The notes beneath the pieces were generated by a model. That model saw only the letters and a program-made list of their open reading frames with translations, made no database searches and was not told the DNA's origin. 64,000 nt of DNA from assembly GCF_014203365.1 (NCBI RefSeq), contig NZ_JACHIS010000001.1, positions 3,720,001-3,784,000 on the forward strand, given 5' to 3'. The position numbers were made by a program, and so were the translations under genes. This document shows, in pieces, positions 44,931-53,870 of the stretch (its first letter is position 1; each line of letters opens with the position of its first letter). The DNA comes from Actinoalloteichus hymeniacidonis (GTDB lineage: Bacteria; Actinomycetota; Actinomycetes; Mycobacteriales; Pseudonocardiaceae).

Positions 44931-45832
44931 GCGGGTTCCCCTCCATCCGGATTCGGGGCGGTCTGAACTGGTGTCGCGGTAGCGGGCACCAGACTGGTGG
45001 ACGAACAGTCGGGGGATTCCGACTGCTCGATATCGGTGTGCTCCGGTGCCCGCTCGGCATGTGGGACGTGCGTGGTGCACGCCGCGTCGCCGCGAGCGAT
45101 CGTGGCCAGTCGTTGCACGTGGGTGCCGAGGAGCTCGGCGAACAACGCCGTCTCGGCCTCGCAGAGTTGCGGGAACTCCGCAGCGACGTGCGCGACGGGA
45201 CAGTGGTGTTGACAGAGTTGCTCTCCCGACCTGACCCGCCGGGTCGAGGAAGCGTAACCCTCGCTGGTGAGCGCCTCGGCGAGCACCTCGGCACGGGCTT
45301 CGGGCTCGGCGGCGGCGACAACGGCCCGATGGCGGACCACGAGGTCGGCGACCCGCTGCCTGGCGAAGGCCGTCACGGCGTGTTCGCCGACGTGCTCGGC
45401 CAGGAAACGCAGCGCGGAGACGGCCAGATCGTCGTAGGCATGGCCGAATCGGGCGCGACCGGCCTCGGTGAGCAGGTACAGCCGGGCGGGGCGGCCTCGC
45501 CCCCTCGGGCCCTTGGGGGCCTGCCTGGTGCTCGCCTGGCCGTCGGCGATCAGCGCGTCGAGGTGCCGTCGCACCGCAGCCTGGCCGAGACCCAATTCCT
45601 CGGCGATGACCGCGGCGGTGGCGGGGCCGTTCTCGAGGAGCAGCCTGGCCACGGCGTGCCTGGTGCGTCCCTCGGCGCCAGAGGTGCCGGTGGTCGAATC
45701 CGTCGGTGCGTCGGGCTCGCTCGACGCCGGAGTGGCCTCGGGCGTCGATTGCGCACGCGGAAGCACGCCGGGCACCACGGTAGGGTGCTCGGCGTCGTTC
45801 GCAGCCGCAGCCGACGGTCCGACGAATTCCAC
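44927..45832 (-). CDS. sufR: Iron-sulfur regulator SufR
   Basis: This is a winged-helix repressor of 301 aa that senses Fe-S status and controls the suf operon. A disordered acidic/proline-rich lead (about 1-50) precedes the HTH ([37 protein letters not shown]). The C-terminal cluster site is [22 protein letters not shown] with Cys in C-x3-C...C spacing. The GTG at 45832 is chosen: it lies 7 bases after TAACAT, with TTGATC 16 bp further up, so translation is probably leaderless. A GTG at 45898 would place the promoter inside the gene. The gene leads sufBD-Rieske-sufCSUT. Confidence 0.9.
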   Translation of the reverse strand: MEFVGPSAAAANDAEHPTVVPGVLPRAQSTPEATPASSEPDAPTDSTTGTSGAEGRTRHAVARLLLENGPATAAVIAEELGLGQAAVRRHLDALIADGQASTRQAPKGPRGRGRPARLYLLTEAGRARFGHAYDDLAVSALRFLAEHVGEHAVTAFARQRVADLVVRHRAVVAAAEPEARAEVLAEALTSEGYASSTRRVRSGEQLCQHHCPVAHVAAEFPQLCEAETALFAELLGTHVQRLATIARGDAACTTHVPHAERAPEHTDIEQSESPDCSSTSLVPATATPVQTAPNPDGGEPA

Positions 45833-45839
45833 AACGCGA

Positions 45840-45867
45840 ATGTTACCTAATTCGAGCGGGCGATCAA
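45840..45867 (-). promoter_or_regulatory. suf operon promoter
   Basis: On the minus strand TTGATC (45867-45862) and TAACAT (45845-45840) are separated by 16 bp, close to the housekeeping consensus. The -10 ends 7 bases before the sufR GTG. A CGAATT...AATTCG dyad with about 20 bp between the arms overlaps the promoter and could be the SufR operator (inference). Confidence 0.6.
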
Positions 45868-46057
45868 CCGGCACGTCCGCCAGCGTGAGTGGCGTCACGG
45901 CGACAGCCCTTTCCCTCGGTGTCGACCATGATCACCTCGGCTGATCCTCATCGTGCCGCAGGCAGGCCCTCGCAGCATGAGCGACTCCAATGGGCGGCTT
46001 TGCCACCTTGCTCGACCGACTTGCGCGATCCGGCGTTCCGGAACTGTCGGTCACGGC

Positions 46058-46063
46058 TACCCT
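46058..46063 (+). promoter_or_regulatory. -10 element of mptB-like gene
   Basis: TACCCT within GGCTACCCT lies 8 bases before the GTG at 46072. The same nonamer at the same distance precedes the ABC gene at 47859. A -35-like TTCCGG is 16 bp upstream. It points to leaderless translation. Confidence 0.45.
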
Positions 46064-46071
46064 TCTGCCCC

Positions 46072-47826
46072 GTGATGTCGGGCGAGGCGATCGGTGGTCG
46101 GGCGATCAGCAAGCAGAGTGCACACGATGCGGAGCAGGTGGCCGACTCGTCGAACCCGCGCCGGACGATCTCGGCGGATTCCACCGACGAACGGTCGGAG
46201 AGCCAAACCGACGCGCAGTCCGGTGACCAGCCCGAAGCGCACGATGCACCCGAAGCAGGCGGTGGTCCGACCTCGGATCCGCCGGACGCGGAGAACGCCT
46301 CGAAGGCCGAGCGGGGCGCGGCGGCCACCCCACCGGCACCGCTGAACCCGGCCGAACGCCGAAGTCTCAACGTGGTTCGCCACTTCGGCACGGTGGCCGC
46401 GCTGTTGATGGCCGTCGGTGCACTGGGCGCGGGCGCGGCGCCGGTGATCAACCCGGTCTCCGGTGTCCGGTTCCTCGGCCTGCTGTCCCGGATGCCCACG
46501 GTCGCCCTGGCGATCACCTACACGGGCATGCTGATGCTGGTGGCCTCCTGGCTGTGGCTGGGCAGACTCGCCAGGCCCGGCCGGGAAAGATTGCTGTCCC
46601 GCAGCCAGATGGATCGCACGCTGGTGATGTGGACGCTGCCGTTCGTCGTCGCGCCGCCGATGTTCAGCCGCGATGTCTACAGCTACCTCGCGCAGAGCGA
46701 GATCGCGGCACGCGGGATGGACCCCTACGAACTCGGTCCGGCCACCGCATTGGGCGTTGACGACCCGCTGACCAGGGGTGTCACCAACATCTGGCGCGAG
46801 ACCCCCGCGCCGTACCAACCGCTGTTCCTCTTCCTGTCCCGAGGCATCACCGCGATCGCCTCCGACAACGTCGTGGCGGGCATCCTGCTGCACCGCCTGC
46901 TCGCACTCCTGGGGTTCGCACTGATCGTCTGGGCCCTGCCCCGGCTGGCCCGTCGCTGCGGAGTGCAGCCGGTCTACGCGCTCTGGCTGGGCGCCGCCAA
47001 CCCGCTGTTGCTCTTCCACCTCGTCAGCGGGATCCACAACGAAGCGCTCATGATCGGCCTGATGATGGCGGGCCTGGAGATCGCGCTCTCCCGATCGATC
47101 TGGATCGGCGCGATACTGATCTCGCTGGCGGCGATGATCAAGATTCCCGCCGTGCTCGCCCTGGGTTTCCTCGGGGCGATCGTCGCCCGCCGCAACGGCG
47201 GGCGGATACCCGATCTGCTGCGCATCGCGACCGGGTTCACCCTCGTGTTCGTGTTCGTGACCGTCGGGGTGTCGATGGGTAGCACCCTGGGCTTCGGCTG
47301 GATCGAGGCCCTGAGCGTGCCTGGATCGGTGCGCAGTTGGCTCTCCCCCGTGACCGCTGTCAGCCAGGCGAGCGCAGGTGTCGGCATCCTGCTCGGGGTC
47401 GGCGATCACACCGACGCGGTGATCTCACTGGCCCGGGTTCTGAGCTACAGCCTCGCCGCGACCATCTGCGCCCGACTGCTCTGGGCGGCGTTCCGGGGTC
47501 GGATCGAACCGCTGGTCGGTCTCGGTGCCGGTCTGGGCGCCGTCGTGTTGCTCGGCCCGGTGCTGCACCCCTGGTATCTGCTCTGGGCGGCGATCCCCCT
47601 GGCGGCCTCCAGCACCCGGCTGCGGTTCCGGCTCACCGCCACCGCGTACTCCGCGATCGTCGCGCTGTTGGTCTTTCCGACCGGCTCCGGTTTCGACAGC
47701 AGAACCTACGTGGTGGCACAGGCCTTGCTCGCGGCGCTGGCGATCTTCCTGCCTGCCATGTTCATGATGCGCAAGCGCATTCCGGCGGCCGAACCCCTGC
47801 TGCACCCGGCTGCACCACCCCACTGA
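46072..47826 (+). CDS. MptB-like mannosyltransferase (GT87/GT-C)
   Basis: This is an integral-membrane glycosyltransferase of about 584 aa of the polyprenyl-phosphomannose-dependent alpha-1,6-mannosyltransferase MptA/MptB type, which extends lipomannan/lipoarabinomannan-like lipoglycans. A hydrophilic acidic N-tail of about 95 residues precedes TM1. The first extracytoplasmic loop has FSRDVYSYLAQSEIAARGMDPYELGP, whose S-R-D-V-Y-S-Y segment is the GT-C catalytic-aspartate motif. PAPYQPLFLFLSRGI and FHLVSGIHNEALMIGLMMAG follow, with 12 or so helices. The GTG at 46072 is leaderless; ATG at 46075 is equally in frame. It is divergent from the suf operon. Confidence 0.88.
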   Translation: MMSGEAIGGRAISKQSAHDAEQVADSSNPRRTISADSTDERSESQTDAQSGDQPEAHDAPEAGGGPTSDPPDAENASKAERGAAATPPAPLNPAERRSLNVVRHFGTVAALLMAVGALGAGAAPVINPVSGVRFLGLLSRMPTVALAITYTGMLMLVASWLWLGRLARPGRERLLSRSQMDRTLVMWTLPFVVAPPMFSRDVYSYLAQSEIAARGMDPYELGPATALGVDDPLTRGVTNIWRETPAPYQPLFLFLSRGITAIASDNVVAGILLHRLLALLGFALIVWALPRLARRCGVQPVYALWLGAANPLLLFHLVSGIHNEALMIGLMMAGLEIALSRSIWIGAILISLAAMIKIPAVLALGFLGAIVARRNGGRIPDLLRIATGFTLVFVFVTVGVSMGSTLGFGWIEALSVPGSVRSWLSPVTAVSQASAGVGILLGVGDHTDAVISLARVLSYSLAATICARLLWAAFRGRIEPLVGLGAGLGAVVLLGPVLHPWYLLWAAIPLAASSTRLRFRLTATAYSAIVALLVFPTGSGFDSRTYVVAQALLAALAIFLPAMFMMRKRIPAAEPLLHPAAPPH

Positions 47827-47844
47827 GCTGGAGTTGCTCTCGGC

Positions 47845-47850
47845 TACCCT
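47845..47850 (+). promoter_or_regulatory. -10 element of ABC exporter
   Basis: TACCCT in GGCTACCCT ends 8 bases before the GTG at 47859, identical in sequence and spacing to the element before the mptB-like gene. No strong -35 is visible. Confidence 0.4.
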
Positions 47851-47858
47851 CCAGCTTC

Positions 47859-48791
47859 GTGACACCTCCCGCCGACCAGCCCGCCGTCGAGGTCGAGGAC
47901 CTGGCAAAGCGGTTTCGCTCCACTGTCGCGGTCGATGGGCTGAGTCTGCGGCTGGACCGGGGCCGGGTATTGGCCCTTCTCGGTCCCAACGGGGCAGGCA
48001 AGACGACCACCGTCGAGATCTGCGAAGGATTCCAGCGACCCGATTCCGGCAAGGTCCGGGTGTTGGGACTCGATCCGATCGCCGACGCCGACCGGCTGCG
48101 GCCTCGGGTGGGAGTCATGCCGCAGGGCGGCGGGGCGTATCCGGGAGTACGCGCCGAGGAGATGCTGCGATTGGTCGCCTCCTGCGCGGCCAACCCGCTG
48201 GACGTCCGGTGGCTTCTGGAGACCCTCGGCCTCGATTCCGCCCGTCGCACCCCGTTCAAGCGGCTTTCGGGCGGGCAGCAACAGCGCTTGTCGTTGGCCT
48301 GCGCACTGGTCGGCAGGCCGGAGTTGGTGTTCCTCGACGAGCCCACCGCAGGGCTCGACCCGCAGAGCAGACACCTGGTCTGGGAACTGGTCGCCGCCTT
48401 ACGAAACGACGGCGTGAGTGTCCTGCTCACCACGCACCTGATGGACGAGGCCGAGCGATTGGCCGATCAGGTGGTGATCGTCGACGGCGGCACCGTGGTC
48501 GCACAGGGCAGCCCGGCCGAGTTGACGAGCGAGGACGCCCACCGGCTTCGGTTCCGCTCCAGGGCGGGACTCGATCTGCGACTGCTGCTGGATGCGCTTC
48601 CCGACGGCTATTCGGCCAGCGAGATCGGTCTGGGCGAGTACGCGGTGTGCGGCGTTATCGACCCCCAAGTGGCCTCGACCGTCACCGCGTGGTGCGCCCG
48701 ACACGAGGTGTTCGCCCAGGACATGCGGCTGGCCCGCCGCAGCCTGGAAGAGGTCTTCCTCGAATTGACCGGACGGGAACTTCGCTCGTGA
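47859..48791 (+). CDS. ABC-2 exporter ATPase
   Basis: This is a cytoplasmic ATPase of 310 aa. Walker A GPNGAGKTTT is near 45-54, the Q-loop in GVMPQGGGAYPG, signature LSGGQQQRLSLA, Walker B VFLDEPTAGLDP and the switch His in LTTHLMDEAERL. A C-terminal region of about 80 residues ends SLEEVFLELTGREL as in drug/polysaccharide ABC-2 ATPases. The GTG at 47859 fits a leaderless start. Its stop overlaps the permease GTG (GTGA). The gene reads in the direction of ctaA, and similar ABC pairs beside ctaA are familiar in actinobacteria; a cofactor or lipid substrate has not been shown. Confidence 0.9.
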   Translation: MTPPADQPAVEVEDLAKRFRSTVAVDGLSLRLDRGRVLALLGPNGAGKTTTVEICEGFQRPDSGKVRVLGLDPIADADRLRPRVGVMPQGGGAYPGVRAEEMLRLVASCAANPLDVRWLLETLGLDSARRTPFKRLSGGQQQRLSLACALVGRPELVFLDEPTAGLDPQSRHLVWELVAALRNDGVSVLLTTHLMDEAERLADQVVIVDGGTVVAQGSPAELTSEDAHRLRFRSRAGLDLRLLLDALPDGYSASEIGLGEYAVCGVIDPQVASTVTAWCARHEVFAQDMRLARRSLEEVFLELTGRELRS

Positions 48792-49585
48792 CCGAGCCCA
48801 CCGCTGCCGCCACTCGGTTCCCACCGGGTGGGTTCCGCCCCGATCCCGGACGCGGACACCTCGGCAGGATGCTGCTGACCCAAGCTCGGACCGAGCTGAT
48901 GCTGACCTTGCGGCACGGCGAGAATCTGCTGCTCACCATGCTGATCCCGCTGGCGCTGTTGATCGGGTTGAGCACCCTCGACGTGATCGAGATGGCAGAG
49001 CCTCGGGTGGACAACATCGCCCCGCGCATCCTGGCGCTGGCCGTGATGTCCACCGCATTCACCGGGCAGGCCATCGCCTTGGGTTTCGATCGTCGTTACG
49101 GCGTGCTCAAGCGCCTGGCCGCCACCGCCCTACCCCGCTGGACGCTGGTATGCGGGCGGGTGCTGGCGACCTTCGGCGTGGTCGGAGTCCAGCTGGTGGT
49201 GCTCGGCGGGGTGGCCCTGTTGCTCGGTTGGTCGCCCAACCTGGCGGGACTCGGGTATCTGGTGCTGTTCCTGGTGCTGGGCACCCTGGTGTTCGGGGCA
49301 CTCGGCGTGCTGCTCGGCGGTTCACTACGCGCCGAGATCGTGCTGGCACTGGCCAACACCGTGTGGTTCGCCATGCTGCTGGCAGGCGGCGTGGTGGTCC
49401 CGCTGGACACGTTGCCCGACGGGCTCGCCGCCGTGGTCTCCTGGCTGCCCTCCGCAGCGTTCGCCGAGGGCATGGTCTCGGCGACGCTGAGCGGTTCGGG
49501 GGTCGGCTGGCAACCGATCGCGGTGCTGGTCGGATGGGGTGCCGCTGCGGGAGCGCTGGCGATCCGCACGACCCGGCTCACCTGA
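48788..49585 (+). CDS. ABC-2 exporter permease
   Basis: This is a membrane permease of 265 aa with about six helices, partner of the ATPase overlapping it by 4 bp. After a hydrophilic lead (about 30 residues) it has LLLTMLIPLALLIGLSTLDV (TM1), a loop with ILALAVMSTAFTGQAIALGFDRRYGVLKRLAATALP, a typical ABC-2 signature, and VVPLDTLPDGLAAVVSWLPSAAFAEGM before the last helix. The substrate is not predictable. It ends 61 bp before the ctaA start. Confidence 0.9.
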   Translation: MTEPTAAATRFPPGGFRPDPGRGHLGRMLLTQARTELMLTLRHGENLLLTMLIPLALLIGLSTLDVIEMAEPRVDNIAPRILALAVMSTAFTGQAIALGFDRRYGVLKRLAATALPRWTLVCGRVLATFGVVGVQLVVLGGVALLLGWSPNLAGLGYLVLFLVLGTLVFGALGVLLGGSLRAEIVLALANTVWFAMLLAGGVVVPLDTLPDGLAAVVSWLPSAAFAEGMVSATLSGSGVGWQPIAVLVGWGAAAGALAIRTTRLT

Positions 49586-49646
49586 TGGACCGGCCGTCAC
49601 GGGGCGGCCTGTTCGCCCGATTCGGCCGGGTCATACGATGCGTACC

Positions 49647-50654
49647 GTGCCTGCGCAAGACGCCTTCTCCCGCCTGACCGATCGGCTTCCCGATGTCGGA
49701 GCGCGGGTGATCCGGTGGCTGCTCGTGATCAACCTGATCTGCCAGACGGTCATCGCGGTGACCGGCTCGGTCGTCCGGGTAACCGGGTCCGGTCTGGGTT
49801 GTGACACCTGGCCGAACTGTCACCCCGGCACTCTCGTGCCGGTGGCACACCCCGAATTGGACGCGATCACCCAGTGGATCGAGTTCGGCAATCGACTGCT
49901 GTCGGTCGGCATCGGCCTGGTCGCGTTGCTGTGTGTGCTGGCGGTGCTGGGGCATCGCCCCCGCAGGACTCGGCTGGCTCGACTCACCATCGTGACGCTC
50001 GGTGGAACGCTGTTGCAGGGTCTGATCGGCGGCATCACCGTGCTGATGGACCTGCGGTGGTGGACCGTGGCGGTGCATCTGCTGGTCTCGATGAGCCTGG
50101 TGTGGACGGCGATGCTGGCCCTGCGTGCCAGCGGCGAGGGCGATCGGGAGCCTCGTCCGCTGGTCCCCGCCCCGATCCGGCAGCTCGTCGCCACCGCCAA
50201 CGGTGTGCTCGGGGCCCTGCTGGTGGCAGGCACGCTGGTCACCGCCGCTGGTCCGCACGCAGGCGATGCGGCGACGCCCCGGCTCAATCTGCCGATCGAT
50301 GTCCTTGCGCAGCTGCACGCCGAGCTGCTGTTCCTCTTCCTCGGCCTGCTGATCGCGCTGAGCTTCGCGTTCCGCGCGGTCTCGGCTCCACCGAGGGTGT
50401 GGCGGGGCTATTGGTGGCTGTTGGGCGTGGTCGTGGCGCAGGGCGCCATCGGCATGGTCCAGTACTGGACCGGAGTGCCGGAAGTACTGGTGACACTGCA
50501 CGTCCTCGGCGCGGCGCTCGTGGTGGTGGCCGCCGCCTGGCTGTGGACCACGCTGCGTGATCGAGGCTCGGTCCCCACCGCCTTCGACCCGACCAAGACC
50601 AATGCGATCGCCGATTCGGCGGGTCGACGCGGCGAGTTCGCTTCGTCCAAGTGA
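49647..50654 (+). CDS. ctaA: Heme A synthase, COX15/CtaA
   Basis: This is an eight-helix membrane enzyme (335 aa) that oxidises the C8 methyl of heme O to make heme A for cytochrome oxidase. The first periplasmic loop has RVTGSGLGCDTWPNCHPG, whose cysteine pair is typical of Gram-positive CtaA. Heme/substrate histidines are in FGNRLLS-type TM2 surroundings, AVHLLVSMSLVW, QLHAELLFLFLG and TLHVLGAAL. GPHAGDAATPRL marks the second half. A TACGAT 7 bases before the GTG at 49647 suggests leaderless initiation; ATG at 49638 is in frame and gives three more residues. Confidence 0.93.
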   Translation: MPAQDAFSRLTDRLPDVGARVIRWLLVINLICQTVIAVTGSVVRVTGSGLGCDTWPNCHPGTLVPVAHPELDAITQWIEFGNRLLSVGIGLVALLCVLAVLGHRPRRTRLARLTIVTLGGTLLQGLIGGITVLMDLRWWTVAVHLLVSMSLVWTAMLALRASGEGDREPRPLVPAPIRQLVATANGVLGALLVAGTLVTAAGPHAGDAATPRLNLPIDVLAQLHAELLFLFLGLLIALSFAFRAVSAPPRVWRGYWWLLGVVVAQGAIGMVQYWTGVPEVLVTLHVLGAALVVVAAAWLWTTLRDRGSVPTAFDPTKTNAIADSAGRRGEFASSK

Positions 50655-50685
50655 CCACGGGTGATTCGTTCGCGGGCAGGACGAC

Positions 50686-51168
50686 TCAGCGTCGAGTGTT
50701 GCGACGTTGTTCTTCCCAGCGGGTCCACAATTCCGGCAGCTGGTCGGTCAGCCAGTCGTAGAACTCGGTGACCTCACGCAGCCGCGCGGCACGCTGCGAA
50801 TCCCCGGACAACAATCGCAGGCCTTCCTTGGTGAGGTCTCTGGCCCGCGATACCCGATCGAACCGGTCCTGCACGAACCCGGGCCAGCGCTGCTCCTCGA
50901 GTCGGTACAGGGCGGCTTCCCTACCGCGCCGGGTGGTCTTGCTGACCAGTCCGGCCCGCGCAAGCAGGCGGATATTGGTGCTGACCGATCCGCTGCTGGC
51001 GTCCACGGCTGCGGCCAGTTCGGCGGCCGTGCGCTCCGGTGGATCACAGATCAGCAGGTAGCCGAGGATGCGGCCTGCGATCAACGGCATCCCCTCTTCG
51101 ACGTAGAAGGCGGCTACCCGCTCGATCCAGTTCGCCGCCGGAGTGGAGTATGTCCCGCGCTCGGTCAT
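50686..51168 (-). CDS. GbsR/MarR-family transcriptional regulator
   Basis: This is a winged-helix regulator of 160 aa. WIERVAAFYVEEGMPLIAGRILGYLLICDPPERTAAEL and the recognition helix DASSGSVSTNIRLLARAGLV, with wing RRGREAALY, follow the GbsR/MarR-like pattern. The C-terminal half is helical (WTRWEEQRRNTRR end). The ATG at 51168 has GGAAG upstream, and a good promoter precedes it. No exporter gene is directly adjacent; the nearest neighbours are ctaA (convergent) and the ATP-grasp gene (same strand). Target unknown. Confidence 0.87.
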   Translation of the reverse strand: MTERGTYSTPAANWIERVAAFYVEEGMPLIAGRILGYLLICDPPERTAAELAAAVDASSGSVSTNIRLLARAGLVSKTTRRGREAALYRLEEQRWPGFVQDRFDRVSRARDLTKEGLRLLSGDSQRAARLREVTEFYDWLTDQLPELWTRWEEQRRNTRR

Positions 51169-51181
51169 CGGCTACTTCCCC

Positions 51182-51209
51182 AGACTAGGTTCATTCGACA
51201 CTGAAGCAA
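51182..51209 (-). promoter_or_regulatory. Promoter of GbsR/MarR gene
   Basis: On the minus strand TTGCTT (51209-51204) and TAGTCT (51187-51182) are 16 bp apart, 13 bases before the ATG at 51168. The leader between them carries the GGAAG ribosome site. Confidence 0.5.
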
Positions 51210-51358
51210 CCGTAGTTCCTGAATGATCAATAGACAAGACGTCGCCTGCAGCGCACGGCGTCCGGCCGGGTCGGTAGTGCCAAAATGATGAAGGCCGAGC
51301 AGCACGACAGACCACGAGGTGCGAACGGCGGCCGAAGCCCGCCCGACGAACCGTCCGG

Positions 51359-52249
51359 TCAGTTCGCCCGGAGCCTGGTCTGCACGGCGTCGACGAACCG
51401 CTGGATCGCCGAGGGCTCGGTGCGACCGAAGCCCAACAACGGCTCGCTCAGCTCCAGTTCCAGCAGCAGCGGGGCGCCCGTGTCGTCGGCGATGAGGTCG
51501 ACCCGCGCGTACAGCAACTCGGCAGGCCGCAGCCCGAGCTGAGCTGCCGCCGTCTTCAGCGCGTGCTCGGCCACCGCCCGATAGTCGGCACTCGCCTGCG
51601 CGGGCCGCACCACCTCGGCGTCGGCCAAGTCCGTCTGGGTGCGGGCGGGCCGCCCGTCCAGCAAGGCGGGCTTGGCGAAGGCGTGCGAGAAGCGACCGGC
51701 GAAGAAGACCAGGGCCCGCTCCCCGACGGTGTCCACGCTGGACTGATAGGGCTGTACCAAGGCCGCCGATCCGGCGTTGTGCAGCGCGGTGAGATGCGCG
51801 ACGGCGTGGTCGCGCCGTTCCCGGGCGAAGCGTCCGACACCGACGGATCCCGCGCCGACAGTGGGTTTGACCACCACCTCGGCCCACTCCGCAGGCCACG
51901 CCGCCGGTTCACCGGGCGCGATGATGGTACTGGGCACCACCGCGACGCCCGCGCTGCTCAACTGCGTCAGATAGCGCTTGTCGGTGTTCCACCGGACGAC
52001 GGATGCCGGATTGGCCAGCCGGGGAACCGAATCGCACCAGCGCAGGAACTCGTCGAGCCGCTCGAAGTAGTCCCATGGCGACCGCAGCACCACCAGATCG
52101 GCGGCGGCGAAATCGACGGCCGGGTCATCCCAGCGACTCCATTCGGCGGCGACACCCGCCTCCCCGAGTGCGCGAACCAGGCCCGCGTCGTCGGAGTAAC
52201 CACCGGGAAGGTCTGCGCAGGTGACGAGCAGGATTCGCGGCGAACTCAT
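51359..52249 (-). CDS. ATP-grasp ligase, RimK/glutathione-synthetase-like
   Basis: This is a cytoplasmic ATP-grasp enzyme of 296 aa. RILLVTCADLPGGYSDD starts a pre-ATP-grasp domain, VVLRSPWDYFERLDEFLRWCD is the typical substrate-domain segment, and NTDKRYLTQLSSAGVAVVPS precedes the ATP-binding subdomain. VVVKPTVGAGSVGVGRF is the nucleotide loop, and YARVDLI with LLELELSEPLLGF contains the Mg-binding acidic residues. It should join a carboxylate to an amine or thiol; the substrates are unknown. It overlaps the preceding 104-aa gene by 4 bp, so the two function together. Confidence 0.87.
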   Translation of the reverse strand: MSSPRILLVTCADLPGGYSDDAGLVRALGEAGVAAEWSRWDDPAVDFAAADLVVLRSPWDYFERLDEFLRWCDSVPRLANPASVVRWNTDKRYLTQLSSAGVAVVPSTIIAPGEPAAWPAEWAEVVVKPTVGAGSVGVGRFARERRDHAVAHLTALHNAGSAALVQPYQSSVDTVGERALVFFAGRFSHAFAKPALLDGRPARTQTDLADAEVVRPAQASADYRAVAEHALKTAAAQLGLRPAELLYARVDLIADDTGAPLLLELELSEPLLGFGRTEPSAIQRFVDAVQTRLRAN

Positions 52250-52560
52250 CGGACCCGCAGACCCGCCATCCGCCTGCGGTGCGCGGGACCGATGGTCAGG
52301 GCAGCCGTGGTGTCCCGGTCCTCCCAATCGGACTTCGTGAGCCCCTCGACCCGGTCGCACAGCGCCTCGCCGATGGCGACGTCGTCGACCACGATGTCAC
52401 CGAGCGCGCCGTCGGCACCGACCAACGTGACCCTGGCGCCGCGACGTCCGAGGTGCGCGACCACGGCGCGGGCGTTCTTTCCATGCGCAGCGAGGAACCG
52501 CTGGGCAGCAGCCACGGCGGCGGGCGGGACGACAGGCTCCGGTGACGACTGCTCAGACAT
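52246..52560 (-). CDS. Conserved hypothetical partner of ATP-grasp protein
   Basis: This cytoplasmic protein of 104 aa begins with a proline-rich tail and has a compact domain: AAQRFLAAHGKNARAVVAHLGRRGARVTLVGADGALGDIVV and IGEALCDRVEGLTKSDWEDR. No known motif is recognised. Its ATGA overlap with the ATP-grasp gene and conservation-like codon bias make it a real gene. It could be a small substrate or carrier, or an accessory subunit of the ligase; the C-terminus ends in RRRMAGLRVR, without a classical carrier-peptide motif. Confidence 0.8.
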   Translation of the reverse strand: MSEQSSPEPVVPPAAVAAAQRFLAAHGKNARAVVAHLGRRGARVTLVGADGALGDIVVDDVAIGEALCDRVEGLTKSDWEDRDTTAALTIGPAHRRRMAGLRVR

Positions 52561-52754
52561 ACGTCCGAGCCTAGGTGTCCCGGCCGGTCGCAGCAGGCGA
52601 TTTGATCCGTATCACAACCGGACCGAGCGGTTTCGCAGATCGGTGTGCACCGGACTCCCGTCGCGCGAGGCGACCGGGAAAGGCGCGGACCACGGGTTCA
52701 GCGGAGCGGAGTCGGCCCCGCGACGACAGTGAGATCCGTGATCGAATAATCCGT

Positions 52755-53870
52755 ATGACCGGTTTAGCGGTGCAGGCTCCCGATAGGGGCTCGGTGCTCT
52801 CGTGGGGAGTCGACATCGGAGCCGCCGCCGCGCTCGTGGTGGCGTTCTGGCTCCGACCCATGATCGATCTCACGGAACCCAGGATCGTCCTGGCTGGGGT
52901 TTGTTCGGCCGCCGGGGTGGCGGTGGCGGTGGTCCTACGGTGGCGACTGCCCGCGATCGCGCCCGCCGTCGCGCTGGTGGCCACCGGTATCGGCTGGGTA
53001 CTGGAGGCGAGCACCGACCCCCTGCTGGGCGTGGCCTGGAGTCTCTATCCGCTTGCCGTACGCAGTGCGGTCCGGGCACGGCTGCTCGGCGTCGCTGCGG
53101 TGGTGACGCTGATCGCGGTCTCGGTGAGCTATGGAGGCGAGCCCTCGGGCGGTTTCGATCAGCGCATCGTGCTGGCGGGCGCCGCGATCGGCATCGCGTG
53201 GTTGCTCGGTCATACCGAGGCTCGCCGTCAGGAGGCCACCCGGGAGGCGGTGCGCCAGGAAGCCGAGGCGGAACAGGCCCGGCGGCAGAATGCGATGGCG
53301 CGCGAGGTTCACGACGTCGTCGGCCACGCATTGAGCGTGATCAGCGCGGAAGCGGACGTCGCCAGAAGCCTGCCGGATCTCCGGGAGGCCGACCTTCGAT
53401 CGAGCCTCGCCGACATCGAACACCGAGCGCGCAGCGCGTTGGAAGAGGTACAGGGTCTGGTCCGCGCGCTGCGCACCGGTGAGAGCAGCACGCAGGCGGC
53501 CGTGATCCTGCCGCAGCTGGTGGCCGCCGCGCGGGCGAGTGGGCTGGAGGTGGCCCAGCACATCGAGGTGACGGCCGCTTCCCACCAGACGGATCTGGTG
53601 GTGGTCCGCGTGGTGCAGGAGGCGGTGAGCAACGTGATCCGGCATGCGGGCGCCCGCTGGTGCGAGGTATCCGTCTCGCCGGAAGACGGCGCGGTCGTGG
53701 TCCGTATCGACGATGACGGCTCCGGGCTGCCCGACGACTGGCGGCCCGGGACGGGGTTGATCGGAATGCGGGAACGGGTCGAGGGGCTCGGCGGTTCCCT
53801 CACCGTGACGAATCGGCTCGCGGGCGGGACGCGGGTGCTGGCGAGGGTTCCCGTGGCGGCCGTCTCGTGA
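52755..53870 (+). CDS. Sensor histidine kinase, NarL-class
   Basis: This is a membrane kinase of 371 aa. About five or six hydrophobic helices (residues 15-155) lack an obvious extracellular sensor loop, so it may sense within the membrane. A coiled coil (about 155-180) leads to the HisKA_3 domain with phospho-acceptor H186 in REVHDVVGHALSVI. The HATPase has the N-box EAVSNVIRHAGA and the G-boxes DDDGSGLPDDW and GTGLIGMRERV. The ATG at 52755 has AATAAT nearby and a poor ribosome site. It overlaps the response regulator by 4 bp and leads an operon with an ABC exporter, as in envelope-stress or lantibiotic-response systems. Confidence 0.92.
   Translation: MTGLAVQAPDRGSVLSWGVDIGAAAALVVAFWLRPMIDLTEPRIVLAGVCSAAGVAVAVVLRWRLPAIAPAVALVATGIGWVLEASTDPLLGVAWSLYPLAVRSAVRARLLGVAAVVTLIAVSVSYGGEPSGGFDQRIVLAGAAIGIAWLLGHTEARRQEATREAVRQEAEAEQARRQNAMAREVHDVVGHALSVISAEADVARSLPDLREADLRSSLADIEHRARSALEEVQGLVRALRTGESSTQAAVILPQLVAAARASGLEVAQHIEVTAASHQTDLVVVRVVQEAVSNVIRHAGARWCEVSVSPEDGAVVVRIDDDGSGLPDDWRPGTGLIGMRERVEGLGGSLTVTNRLAGGTRVLARVPVAAVS

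Noticed and set aside
43650-44966. Rightward open frame opposite sufB
   Set aside because: It is a shadow of sufB, with no domain and no ribosome site.
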